Shown in pieces: positions 8,468 through 16,417 of a stretch of DNA of 64,000 bases. The stretch spans positions 62,001 to 126,000 of the forward strand of contig NZ_QUWK01000003.1 of assembly GCF_003429665.1 (NCBI RefSeq), given 5' to 3'. The notes under the pieces were generated by a model. It saw only the letters and a list, made by a program, of their open reading frames with translations, searched no databases and was not told the origin of the DNA. How positions within the stretch are numbered: the stretch's first letter is position 1; each line of letters starts with the position of its first letter. This stretch comes from Sphaerochaeta halotolerans (GTDB lineage Bacteria; Spirochaetota; Spirochaetia; Sphaerochaetales; Sphaerochaetaceae). The position numbers and the translations under genes are program-made.

Positions 8468-9732
8468 TGACCTATACCAGTGCTGCTCTCTTTATCATCG
8501 GGACCGAATTGACTCGCGGGGTTATTGCAGACCGTCACACCCAAGTCATCTCAAGTCAGCTGACCCAGCTGGGTTATCGAGTTGATCGAATGGTTCTTGT
8601 ACCTGATGACGGAACCATCGGGGATGTCCTTAGGGACTGCATTGATAATTGCGATCTGGTGGTGATGACCGGAGGGCTCGGACCCACCAGTGACGATATG
8701 ACCCGAACCATTGTTGCCAATTTGGCAAAAGTCCCCTTGGTCCGTGACCGGGAGGCGTTCGATACCTTGCATGCACGAATAGGGGAGCGAATCTGGGGGG
8801 CGAATGAGCAACAGACCATGATTCCCCAAGGCTTTGAACTCATTCCAAACCCGTTAGGGACAGCTCCTGGATTCAAGGGTTTCATACCCAATGGAGAACG
8901 CCAGATTGCTTGTGTGGCAATGCCGGGTCCCCCTAGGGAGATGAATCCCATGTTCTTCGACCAGGTGATTCCCTGGCTTGCCCAGTTGATTGGGCATGAT
9001 GATTTTTCCCGAAGCGAGTATTCTACATTTCTCATCCCTGAATCAAAACTGGAAGAGCTTTGCAAATCTATTTCTTTCAACGGGATGCAGTGGGGCACCC
9101 GGTTCCAGGATCTGAAGATAAGTTTGTATCTTGTAGATGGAAGTGAAGCTGATAGAACAGAGATGGCCAATCGCCTTCGGTCATTGGTGGGAGCGTGCCT
9201 GGTGGTTGATGGTGACGTCCAACCCACAACGTTGCTTACCACGTTACTTGAAGAGAGAGGAGAGACAATCAGCACAGCTGAAAGCTGTACCTCCGGATAC
9301 ATTGCCAAATTACTCACAGATCAACCTGGCAGTTCTGCATGGTTCTGGGGTGGTGTTGCAAGTTATGCCAATGAAGCGAAGAAGCAACTGCTTGGAGTTA
9401 GAAGCGAAACCTTGGAACAGGAAGGTGCTGTCAGTGAAGCTTGTGTACTGGAGATGGCGGAGGGTATGAGACGGACCTCTGGCAGTGACTGGTCGCTTTC
9501 GGTAAGTGGAATTGCCGGACCTGATGGTGGTACTCCTGAGAAACCAGTAGGAACCGTATGGTTTGGGTTTGCCTCAAAAACTCGAGAGAGTACAGCAGTA
9601 AAGGTACATATTGCATCCTACGGGAGAGATTCGGTAAGAAGGAGAGCCTCTGTAATGGCATTAATTCTTGCAACCCAATACATCAAAGGAGCCTGCTTGC
9701 TTGACACTGTCAAGAAGTGGCAATATATTTAA
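8467..9732 (+). CDS. cinA: CinA-like protein (molybdopterin-binding plus nicotinamide-nucleotide amidase domains)
   Basis: 421-aa protein with both CinA domains. The N-terminal MoCF_biosynth-like half (ALFIIGTELTRGVIADRH, VVMTGGLGPTSDDMTR) corresponds to the ADP-ribose pyrophosphatase side. The C-terminal PncC half (TAESCTSGYIAKLLTDQPGS, GGVASYANEAKKQLLGV, VSGIAGPDGGTPEKPVGTVWFG) deamidates nicotinamide mononucleotide in characterised members. Start at ATG 8467, overlapping the lnt stop (TAATG). An upstream in-frame extension lies inside lnt and was discarded. The last codons contain the rho promoter at 9701-9729. Confidence 0.92.
   Translation: MTYTSAALFIIGTELTRGVIADRHTQVISSQLTQLGYRVDRMVLVPDDGTIGDVLRDCIDNCDLVVMTGGLGPTSDDMTRTIVANLAKVPLVRDREAFDTLHARIGERIWGANEQQTMIPQGFELIPNPLGTAPGFKGFIPNGERQIACVAMPGPPREMNPMFFDQVIPWLAQLIGHDDFSRSEYSTFLIPESKLEELCKSISFNGMQWGTRFQDLKISLYLVDGSEADRTEMANRLRSLVGACLVVDGDVQPTTLLTTLLEERGETISTAESCTSGYIAKLLTDQPGSSAWFWGGVASYANEAKKQLLGVRSETLEQEGAVSEACVLEMAEGMRRTSGSDWSLSVSGIAGPDGGTPEKPVGTVWFGFASKTRESTAVKVHIASYGRDSVRRRASVMALILATQYIKGACLLDTVKKWQYI
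9701..9729 (+). promoter_or_regulatory. strong sigma-70-like promoter of rho, inside the end of cinA
   Basis: TTGACA (9701-9706), a 17-base spacer and TATATT (9724-9729): a nearly perfect consensus. The start near 9737 gives rho a leader of about 148 bases, as expected for a gene that often controls its own transcription. Confidence 0.8.
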
Positions 9733-9825
9733 AGAACCAAACAGCGGAAAGAATTATAGAAAAATACGTTCCAATTCCGCATATTCTTACATTCTGTATT
9801 ACAAATTAAGGAACTGGGCACTTGG

Positions 9826-9851
9826 TGCACCTTTATATATGATGAGGTGCA
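9826..9851 (+). promoter_or_regulatory. hairpin in the rho leader
   Basis: TGCACCT (9826-9832) pairs with AGGTGCA (9845-9851) around a 12-base A/T-rich loop. There is no T-run behind it, so it is a leader structure and not a simple terminator. It lies about 35 bases before the rho ATG. Confidence 0.4.
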
Positions 9852-9884
9852 ATACATTTCCCCTTTTCCGTTGGAGTTAATCCT

Positions 9885-11729
9885 ATGTCTTCCGAAGAAT
9901 TAGAGTTTAATGAAGCCAACGTGGCTGTAGCATCTGAACAGGAATCTGTAAAGAAGCCGATGCGGCGAGTGACCCGAAAAAAGAACCCTGCAAACGCAGA
10001 AGCACCTGGAAACACAAGTGAAGTGGCTGACCAGAGAGAGGAAGCACAGGGAACTCCTGAGCCTAAAAAACGTAGGGGCAGGCCTAAAAAGAGTGAATCT
10101 GAGAACACTGCAAAGGGAAAAGATTCTTCTGATTCCGAGCAACCCCAGCTTGAGTTTGAGGAGAAACAGAAAAGTCCTGCTCCTAAACAAGAACAATCTG
10201 CAGATACTTCCCAACCTCCTGCCCAGTACAAACAAGAGCAGAAGGGTCAAAACCAAAACCAAAACCAAAACCAAACCCATCGTAAACCCTACAACAATAG
10301 AAACAACCGAAACACCCAGAACAGAAATCATCCAAAAGGGTCCTATCCAAAGAGCCAAAGCTTTGGTTCGAACAGGGGAGGAAGGCCGAGCCATCAGGAT
10401 GAACCTTCCAATGACCTGAATATTGAAGAACATCCAGAAGCTCCGGTCTTGGTTCTCGAAGATTTCACCACCATGTCCATTGATGAACTTCGCAAGGTAG
10501 GTCTGGAACGAGGATTGGATGCAGATACCATTCTTGATTTACGCAAGCAGGAAATCGTTGCAGAAATTCTTCGATTGCACACCTCCAGTGGTGGAGTGAT
10601 TGTAGGAACTGGTACCTTGGAAATCCTCCCAGATGGATTTGGGTTCCTGCGTTCCCCCTCAAACAGTTATCTTTCAGGCTTGGAAGATGTTTATATCTCC
10701 CCCGCACAGATCAAGAGTCTGTATCTGAAGACTGGAGATGTTGTTTTCGGTCAAGTGCGGACACCTCGTGAAAATGAACGGTTCTTTGCCATCTTGAAGA
10801 TATTGAAGGTCAATGGTGATGAGCCGATTACGGCAAAAATGCGTGTACCATTTGACAGCTTGACCCCTCTGTTCCCTGATCAACGTCTTAAGTTGGAAAC
10901 CGCTGAAGAGGATATGTCGACAAGGATTATTGATATGTTCTGCCCGATTGGAAAGGGCCAACGTTCCTTGATCGTAGCTCCTCCCCGTACCGGTAAGACG
11001 GTGCTCCTGCAGAAAATTGCAAACTCTATCAGTACGAATCATCCTGAAGTAGTTCTGATGGTCCTTCTGGTTGATGAACGACCTGAGGAAGTGACCGATA
11101 TGCGCCGCCATGTCAAAGGAGAGGTTATTGCCTCCACGTTTGATGAGCAGGCAAGCAGACACGTGCAGGTTGCAGAAATGGTTATCGAAAAGGCAAAACG
11201 CTTGGTTGAACACAAGAAGGATGTTGTCATACTTCTTGATTCCATCACTCGTCTTGCACGAGCTTACAACCAGACAGTTCCTGCGAGTGGCAAGATTCTC
11301 AGTGGAGGTGTGGACTCTAATGCGTTGCACAAACCCAAACGATTCTTTGGTGCTGCCAGAAATATTGAATTCGGGGGGAGCCTTACTATAGTTGCCACTG
11401 GTTTGATTGAGACAGGTTCCAGAATGGATGAGGTCATCTTTGAAGAGTTCAAGGGTACCGGTAACAACGAAATTATTCTGGATCGCCGTCTTGCCGACAA
11501 GCGACTCTTCCCGGCAATCAACATCAAGAAGAGTGGAACCCGTCGTGAAGACCTGTTGTTACCTTCTGACGAGGCTGCCAGAATCTGGCTCATGCGTAAT
11601 GCTGTCAATGATATGGACGATCAGGAGATGACTCCGTTCCTCATTGACAAAATCCGGAAGACAAAGGATAATGAGTCATTCTTGCGTTCTATCAACACCG
11701 GTATTCCCGCGAATTCGGCAGCGTACTAG
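9885..11729 (+). CDS. rho: transcription termination factor Rho with a long disordered N-terminal extension
   Basis: Hexameric RNA helicase that ends transcription. 614 aa, about 190 more than the common form. Residues 1-190 are charged and Asn/Gln-rich with KKRRGRPKK and a run of QN pairs; then comes the Rho N-terminal helical domain ([29 protein letters not shown]), the RNA-binding cold-shock-like domain ([31 protein letters not shown]) and the ATPase core ([11 protein letters not shown] Walker [29 protein letters not shown]). SD GGAG lies 9 bases before ATG 9885. rpmE follows. Extended N-termini of this type occur in several phyla and have been linked to extra RNA binding or aggregation; here that is inference. 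Confidence 0.96.
   Translation: MSSEELEFNEANVAVASEQESVKKPMRRVTRKKNPANAEAPGNTSEVADQREEAQGTPEPKKRRGRPKKSESENTAKGKDSSDSEQPQLEFEEKQKSPAPKQEQSADTSQPPAQYKQEQKGQNQNQNQNQTHRKPYNNRNNRNTQNRNHPKGSYPKSQSFGSNRGGRPSHQDEPSNDLNIEEHPEAPVLVLEDFTTMSIDELRKVGLERGLDADTILDLRKQEIVAEILRLHTSSGGVIVGTGTLEILPDGFGFLRSPSNSYLSGLEDVYISPAQIKSLYLKTGDVVFGQVRTPRENERFFAILKILKVNGDEPITAKMRVPFDSLTPLFPDQRLKLETAEEDMSTRIIDMFCPIGKGQRSLIVAPPRTGKTVLLQKIANSISTNHPEVVLMVLLVDERPEEVTDMRRHVKGEVIASTFDEQASRHVQVAEMVIEKAKRLVEHKKDVVILLDSITRLARAYNQTVPASGKILSGGVDSNALHKPKRFFGAARNIEFGGSLTIVATGLIETGSRMDEVIFEEFKGTGNNEIILDRRLADKRLFPAINIKKSGTRREDLLLPSDEAARIWLMRNAVNDMDDQEMTPFLIDKIRKTKDNESFLRSINTGIPANSAAY
10248..10271 (+). repeat. in-frame hexanucleotide tandem repeat within rho
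   Basis: CAAAAC is repeated four times with a shorter fifth unit, encoding the Gln-Asn run of the Rho extension. Six-base units can change copy number without shifting the frame, so the tract length may vary between strains. Confidence 0.85.
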
Positions 11730-11803
11730 AGACCAGGAACAGATGTAGAGAAACTTGTCTGCTGCCTACAGCCAGCAGAACACATATCCTTGGAGGACCC
11801 TAA

Positions 11804-12007
11804 ATGAAAGATGGAATTCATCCCCGTTATGAACTGAAAGAAATTCGTTGCTCATGTGGCAATGTAATCACAACCAAGACCACTGCAAAGAATCTTGAAG
11901 TTGAAATTTGCTCCGCTTGTCACCCTTTCTTCACTGGAACCCAGAAGATGGTTGATACTGCCGGTCGTATTGAACGTTTCAAGAAGCGCTATGGTTTGAA
12001 CGACTAA
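11804..12007 (+). CDS. rpmE: 50S ribosomal protein L31, zinc-binding type
   Basis: 67-aa large-subunit protein. The four cysteines of the zinc-binding (C+) form appear in [11 protein letters not shown] and [15 protein letters not shown], followed by the usual [13 protein letters not shown] end. TTGGAGG lies 9 bases before ATG 11804. It follows rho by 74 bases, an arrangement also seen in other bacteria, and is followed by a terminator at 12041-12078. A zinc-free paralogue normally replaces this protein when zinc is short; none is seen in the window although a Zur-type system is. Confidence 0.96.
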   Translation: MKDGIHPRYELKEIRCSCGNVITTKTTAKNLEVEICSACHPFFTGTQKMVDTAGRIERFKKRYGLND

Positions 12008-12040
12008 TCAGATTCTGTATCCTGTATAGTGATACGAGAG

Positions 12041-12078
12041 ACCCTCTTTTTTGGAGTACCCAGGAAAGGGGGTTTTTT
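12041..12078 (+). terminator. intrinsic terminator after rpmE
   Basis: ACCCTCTTTT (12041-12050) pairs with GAAAGGGGGT (12064-12073), allowing G-T pairs, and runs into TTTTTT (12073-12078). It closes the rho-rpmE unit. Confidence 0.8.
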
Positions 12079-12216
12079 GCAAGTTTAGGATTCCGATTCA
12101 CGCATTTGTTGGTCATATGGGGAAATGCACGAGTCCCGAATTATACAAAAGTAGGTTTTTTGTTGCATTATGCCGACAAGTATCCTAAAATTGAGCCATA
12201 AAAATTAGGTTGGGGC

Positions 12217-13380
12217 ATGGACAACATCAGAAAACAACACATCAAGGAATACGGCGATTCTCCGCTGGTGATTACGCAGGTACCTGGAACATGTACCTTG
12301 CTTGGTAGTTATGCGGATGCGTGTCTTGGATGGTCCTTGGTGGGAACCGATTCCTCTTCATTGTACGTAGCGGTCTCTTACCGCAATGATCAAATGGTGA
12401 GGCTGTACAACCCAACGCTCAATGATCGAAAGCGCTTCTCCTTGAACAATATCAAGTATAGAAAAGAGGACCGATGGGGGAATTTTCTCAAAGCGGTTTT
12501 TTCGGTTCTTGCAAGTGAAGGGACTGAATTTACGGGAATGAACATAACTGTAGAAGGGAGTCTCTTGCATGCTGATACTCAAATGGTGAGTACCGCATGT
12601 TCGCTTGGAACTTGCCTCGCACTTGATGCTTTGCTCGCCCTTAAGCTTAGTTTCTCCTCCCAGATCAGAATTGCATATCAGGCATGTACGACGTTCAACA
12701 GCGAAGTCTGTTCTATCAGCGATCTTCTTACCATGCTCAATGGAAAGAAAGAAACTGTTCTTTATTATGATCTGCAGCATGTAACCTACAAAGAGTTGCA
12801 TTTCCCCTTCACCAACAAGAATGATGAATATGTTGCTATCATAGTGGACAGTAAGATTTCCCCTAATGCAATGCGTGAAGAGATTAGAAGCAAGCGAAAG
12901 GCTATCAAACGTGCTTTTGAGAAACTGGATGAGTATAAAAGCGGTGGTTTCATGCGGGACTTCCCTGAGAGTGACCTTACCGGCCGTGTGGTGCCCTTGG
13001 AGGAGGAAGATCGCCATATTTGTGAATATATCCTGATGGAGTCTCGACTCACCAATGATGCTGCTTCCTTGCTCACTGAGAAAGATGCAGGAATGTATGG
13101 GAAAGTGATGAATCGGGTTCAGGCTGGGCTTCGGGATCTGTTGGAGGTAACCTGCCCCGAGGTAGACTGGCTCACCAAGAGAGCAGGTGAACTCAATGGG
13201 TGCCTTGGATCGGTCCAGGTTTCCAACGGGTTCAGCGGCAATATCATGGTCCTCTTGAGTAAACAAGCACTTCCAAGTTATATTGGTCGTCTGGAGGACT
13301 ATGAACACATCTTTGGATTCCACCCTCGTTGGTATGTATTTGAGGGGAGCGATGCGGCAAAGGTAGTGTTTCAAGCATAG
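12217..13380 (+). CDS. galactokinase-like GHMP-kinase family protein, divergent
   Basis: 387 aa, the length of galactokinase, and its start (HIKEYGDSPLVITQVPG) aligns with the GalK N-terminus. The galactokinase signature is eroded: PGTCTLLGSYADACLGW stands where GalK has PGRxNLIGEHTDYNxG, the glycine/serine-rich ATP loop is reduced to STACSLGTCLALDALLAL, and the catalytic aspartate region reads VCSISDLLTML. The aspartate itself may be kept. The protein could phosphorylate another sugar, or serve as a regulator like yeast Gal3. AGGTTGGGG lies before the ATG. surE starts two bases after its stop, so the two are co-transcribed. The family is probable, the substrate unknown. Confidence 0.65.
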   Translation: MDNIRKQHIKEYGDSPLVITQVPGTCTLLGSYADACLGWSLVGTDSSSLYVAVSYRNDQMVRLYNPTLNDRKRFSLNNIKYRKEDRWGNFLKAVFSVLASEGTEFTGMNITVEGSLLHADTQMVSTACSLGTCLALDALLALKLSFSSQIRIAYQACTTFNSEVCSISDLLTMLNGKKETVLYYDLQHVTYKELHFPFTNKNDEYVAIIVDSKISPNAMREEIRSKRKAIKRAFEKLDEYKSGGFMRDFPESDLTGRVVPLEEEDRHICEYILMESRLTNDAASLLTEKDAGMYGKVMNRVQAGLRDLLEVTCPEVDWLTKRAGELNGCLGSVQVSNGFSGNIMVLLSKQALPSYIGRLEDYEHIFGFHPRWYVFEGSDAAKVVFQA

Positions 13381-13382
13381 TA

Positions 13383-14183
13383 ATGAAGATACTGCTGACA
13401 AATGATGATGGCTATAAAAGTGAAGGACTGAACACTCTTTCTGAGACGTTGTTGCGTGCCGGCCATGAGGTGTGGGTATGTGCCCCCGATTCAGAGCGAA
13501 GTGCGAGTAGTCATTCAATGACCCTTCGTGACGATATTACTATCACTGAATATGCCAAGAACCGGTATCATTGTAGCGGTACTCCTGCAGATTGCATTCT
13601 GTATGCCTTAAAAGGGAAAATTTTTCCTGAAGATCCTGATTTGGTCATCAGTGGGATCAATCATGGGTATAACATTTCCACAGACATCCTCTACTCGGGG
13701 ACTGTTGGAGCGGCCAGAGAGGCCGCATTGACTGGATTGAGGTCGATGGCTGTCAGTTGTGCAAGAAACAAGGATGGGTCTTTCCCTTTCCAGCGGACTG
13801 CAGACTTTGTGGTACAACATCTTGAGGATTTCTATCCTCTTACCAATAGCGAGTGCATCATTAATATCAATGTCCCTGGTGAAGGGAATGGAAAGTGGAA
13901 GAGCGGGGTATTGAGTTATCTTGACTACCATGATGCAGTGCAGACTAAACAACAAGAAAAAACCCGTTACTATGACACTTCAACAGTACGTTTTGGTACT
14001 TCAGTAGTGCTTTCTATGAAGGGAGGGGTGCAACCTGTTCAACGCTGTAATACCCAGGGAAGCGATTTTCAAGCCGTGAGAGACGGGTATATCAGTGTAA
14101 CTGCAATCTCAATCCTTCCTCCGGTGCATACGGCATCCCAAACCATGCTTGAATCGTTGAGCAAGGGGGGCAACTGTGGGTAA
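13383..14183 (+). CDS. surE: 5'-nucleotidase SurE
   Basis: 266-aa metal-dependent nucleoside monophosphatase. Family marks: MKILLTNDDGYKSEGL at the N-terminus with the metal-binding DD pair, VCAPDSERSASSHSMTL, and the Gly-rich DLVISGINHGYNISTDILYSGTVGAAREAAL. Slightly longer than E. coli SurE (253 aa). ATG at 13383 follows the GHMP gene by two bases; its stop overlaps the next gene by eight bases. SurE removes phosphate from nucleotides during stress or salvage in characterised bacteria. Confidence 0.95.
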   Translation: MKILLTNDDGYKSEGLNTLSETLLRAGHEVWVCAPDSERSASSHSMTLRDDITITEYAKNRYHCSGTPADCILYALKGKIFPEDPDLVISGINHGYNISTDILYSGTVGAAREAALTGLRSMAVSCARNKDGSFPFQRTADFVVQHLEDFYPLTNSECIININVPGEGNGKWKSGVLSYLDYHDAVQTKQQEKTRYYDTSTVRFGTSVVLSMKGGVQPVQRCNTQGSDFQAVRDGYISVTAISILPPVHTASQTMLESLSKGGNCG

Positions 14184-14532
14184 TAAATGGGAGAATAAAT
14201 GCCATAAGTGTGGTCTTTGTTGCCATGAGAAAGCAGTCTATGGTCGTGAATTGGTTATCGACCTGGACAGTTGGTGTGAGCATTTTGATCCTAAAACCAA
14301 ACAGTGCAACATTTACGCTGAGCGATTCAGTCAATCGACCCGATGCAAAAAGATGACTACGATACGGGCCATGTTTGCATCGTACCTCCATGAAAACTGT
14401 GCCTATGTACAATGGGCACGAAGATTTCATATTCGTTTTGCGAAGAAGAGAATTCTTCGATTCATCCATAGTAAAACCTGTCCTGATGAGGACTCAGACG
14501 AAGACGATCTTTACGAAGTATTCAATGCGTAA
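14176..14532 (+). CDS. YkgJ-type cysteine-cluster protein
   Basis: 118-aa cytoplasmic protein of the CxxCGxCC family (YkgJ/YcgN-like), which is thought to bind metal, possibly a Fe-S or zinc site. Visible: NKCHKCGLCCHEKAVYG at the N-terminus, then CEHFDPKTKQCNIYAERF and RCKKMTTIRAMF. The C-terminus is acidic (DEDSDEDDLYE). Start is GTG at 14176, which overlaps the surE stop by eight bases, so expression is coupled to surE. The function of the family is not settled. Confidence 0.75.
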   Translation: MGNKWENKCHKCGLCCHEKAVYGRELVIDLDSWCEHFDPKTKQCNIYAERFSQSTRCKKMTTIRAMFASYLHENCAYVQWARRFHIRFAKKRILRFIHSKTCPDEDSDEDDLYEVFNA

Positions 14533-14591
14533 CAGTTATGTGACTTGACCCTAAGGGGTACCTGTTACTATCGTTTTCTATGAGGTTAATT

Positions 14592-15752
14592 ATGGAACAG
14601 AAGACCATTTATTTGGATAACAATGCGACCACTCCCATGCATGAGGATGTTATTGAGGCTGTGAACGAAGCCAATACCCTCTTTGGGAATGCCTCGAGCA
14701 TGCATAGCTATGGTCGTGAAGCCGCCATGGCAATAGAAGAAAGTAGAAAAGCACTTGCCTCCTTGATTGATTGCGATCCCTCCTCGATCGTTTTCACCAG
14801 TGGAGCCAGTGAATCGAACAATACTGTGTTTAATATTTTTCGCGAGCGCATAGACTTAGGGTCGAAACGCAACCGAATTGTTACCACTACCATTGAACAC
14901 CCTTCAATCAACGAATTGGTGAAGTATCTCAAAAATCTGGGGTATCATGTTGATGAGTGTCCAGTTGATCATAGTGGCCGGGTAGATCTGGAAGTGATGA
15001 AGACGTATCTGGGCGAGGATGTAGCCTTGGTCTCTGTCATGGCTGGTAATAATGAGATAGGTACCATCCAACCAGTAAAGGAAATTGCCAGGCTTGCCCA
15101 CGAGGTTGGGGCCTACATGCACAGTGATGCGACACAGGCAATCGGGAAGATTCCCGTCTCCATGAGAAATTGGGATGTCGATTATCTCAGTCTTTCTGGA
15201 CACAAGTTCTATGGCCCAAAAGGCATAGGAGTATTGGCAGTCAAGGCAAAAGCACCACATACTCCATTGATCCATGGTGGCCATCAAGAAGGAGGCAGGC
15301 GAGCAGGGACCTACAATACTGCATCAATCGTTGGTATTGGGGTTGCCGCTGCGCTTGCGGAACGTGATCTTGAGGAAGAGAGCAAAAAGCTCTGGACCCT
15401 CAGGGAGATGTTGAGAAAGGGAATCGAGGAGCGTATCCCCAATGTGGTGGTAAACGGGAACCAAGAATACTGTCTTCCCGGAACCTTGGATGTGTCGTTC
15501 CCTCATGCAGAAGGGGAATCGATTCTGCTCTATCTCGACATGGAAGGAATTATGGTTTCCACCGGGAGTGCCTGCGCAAGTGGGTCGCTTGAACCCAGTT
15601 ACGTGTTACTGGCATCCGGGGTGGATATAGAGCTGGCCCACGGCTCAATACGGTTCAGTTTTGGAAGGTACAACACAGAAGATGATGTTGCTTATGTACT
15701 GGAGAAATTGCCGCCGATTATCAAGCGATTAAGGGAGATGTCCACACGATGA
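14592..15752 (+). CDS. nifS: cysteine desulfurase, NifS/IscS family
   Basis: 386-aa PLP enzyme that takes sulfur from cysteine for Fe-S assembly. Marks: IYLDNNATTPMHEDV, VSVMAGNNEIGTIQPVKEI, the PLP-lysine motif LSLSGHKFYGPKG and the persulfide cysteine loop VSTGSACASGSLEPS, which is the short-insert NifS/IscS type. I chose ATG 14592 because GAGG lies six bases before it; ATG 14580 has no ribosome site. The stop overlaps the nifU-like start (ATGA), so the pair is a two-gene sulfur-transfer and scaffold unit. Confidence 0.93.
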   Translation: MEQKTIYLDNNATTPMHEDVIEAVNEANTLFGNASSMHSYGREAAMAIEESRKALASLIDCDPSSIVFTSGASESNNTVFNIFRERIDLGSKRNRIVTTTIEHPSINELVKYLKNLGYHVDECPVDHSGRVDLEVMKTYLGEDVALVSVMAGNNEIGTIQPVKEIARLAHEVGAYMHSDATQAIGKIPVSMRNWDVDYLSLSGHKFYGPKGIGVLAVKAKAPHTPLIHGGHQEGGRRAGTYNTASIVGIGVAAALAERDLEEESKKLWTLREMLRKGIEERIPNVVVNGNQEYCLPGTLDVSFPHAEGESILLYLDMEGIMVSTGSACASGSLEPSYVLLASGVDIELAHGSIRFSFGRYNTEDDVAYVLEKLPPIIKRLREMSTR

Positions 15753-16357
15753 CCAACTTTATGAGTCAATGGGTCTACACCCCAGTGGTGAAGGACCATT
15801 TTATGAATCCCAGGAATACCTGGCAGGAAGAAGAAAATTTTCAGGCTGATGGAATCGGAGAAGTCGGTTCCCTCTCCTGTGGCGACCAGATGCAGGTAAT
15901 GATCAAGGTCGATAATGATACAATTAGTGATCTGAGGTGGCTTACCTATGGGTGTGCATCAGCCATTGCTAGCACCTCTATGATGAGTGAAATGGCAATT
16001 GGCATGAGCTTGCATGACGCATACCACCTAACTCCAGACAAGATTACAGAAGCATTGGGTGGACTGCCCGAGCATAAATTCCACTGTTCTGTACTAGGGG
16101 ATAAGGCACTCAGGGCTGCCATTGATGACTATCTTGAGAAAGCGGGACGTGAAAATCCTTTCAAGAACAGCGTGGCAAAGACCATCTGTGAGTGCAACGG
16201 AGTCACTGATATGCAGATTGAGGATCTCGTGAAACGGGGTGAAGCAAAGACTCTGGAACAGTTGCAGGAGATTACCAAGTTTGGTACGGTCTGCGGCAAG
16301 TGTAAGCAACAGGTTAGTGACCTGTTTGATGAGTTCAAGCACATCTATAACGTATAA
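15749..16357 (+). CDS. nifU: NifU-like Fe-S scaffold with a BFD-type [2Fe-2S] domain
   Basis: 202 aa. The N-terminal IscU-like scaffold has its three cysteine ligands at about 44 (LSCGDQ), 69 (YGCASA) and 113 (FHCSV) with the aspartate after the first. The C-terminal part is a BFD-like domain with CECNGVTD (147, 149) and CGKC (182, 185), as in the middle of NifU. The third Nfu domain of full NifU is absent. The start overlaps the nifS stop. A second possible start is MSQW four residues on. A terminator follows at 16381-16410. It would assemble Fe-S clusters with NifS; no sufBCD genes are in view. Confidence 0.9.
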   Translation: MTNFMSQWVYTPVVKDHFMNPRNTWQEEENFQADGIGEVGSLSCGDQMQVMIKVDNDTISDLRWLTYGCASAIASTSMMSEMAIGMSLHDAYHLTPDKITEALGGLPEHKFHCSVLGDKALRAAIDDYLEKAGRENPFKNSVAKTICECNGVTDMQIEDLVKRGEAKTLEQLQEITKFGTVCGKCKQQVSDLFDEFKHIYNV

Positions 16358-16380
16358 GTACGCATTATCATATAATCAAG

Positions 16381-16410
16381 AAAGGGCGGCTGATTGAAGC
16401 CGCCCTTTTT
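16381..16410. terminator. bidirectional terminator between nifU and uxaE
   Basis: AAAGGGCGGCT (16381-16391) pairs perfectly with AGCCGCCCTTT around GATTGA, with a T-run on the plus side and an A-run on the left that gives some T on the minus side. It serves the two convergent units. Confidence 0.85.
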
Positions 16411-16417
16411 CGCCTGT

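Noticed and set aside
8574-9317. 247-codon open frame on the minus strand inside cinA
   Set aside because: It lies wholly within a well-supported CinA gene and has no family motif or ribosome site.
10248-10271. Short repeated units that could suggest a CRISPR array
   Set aside because: They are six-base in-frame units of a Gln/Asn run inside rho, without spacers, leader or cas genes.
12358-13518. 386-codon open frame on the minus strand opposite the galactokinase-like gene and surE
   Set aside because: The plus strand has ribosome sites, GHMP-like and SurE motifs in two coupled genes. The antisense frame has no motif, no ribosome site and crosses both of them.
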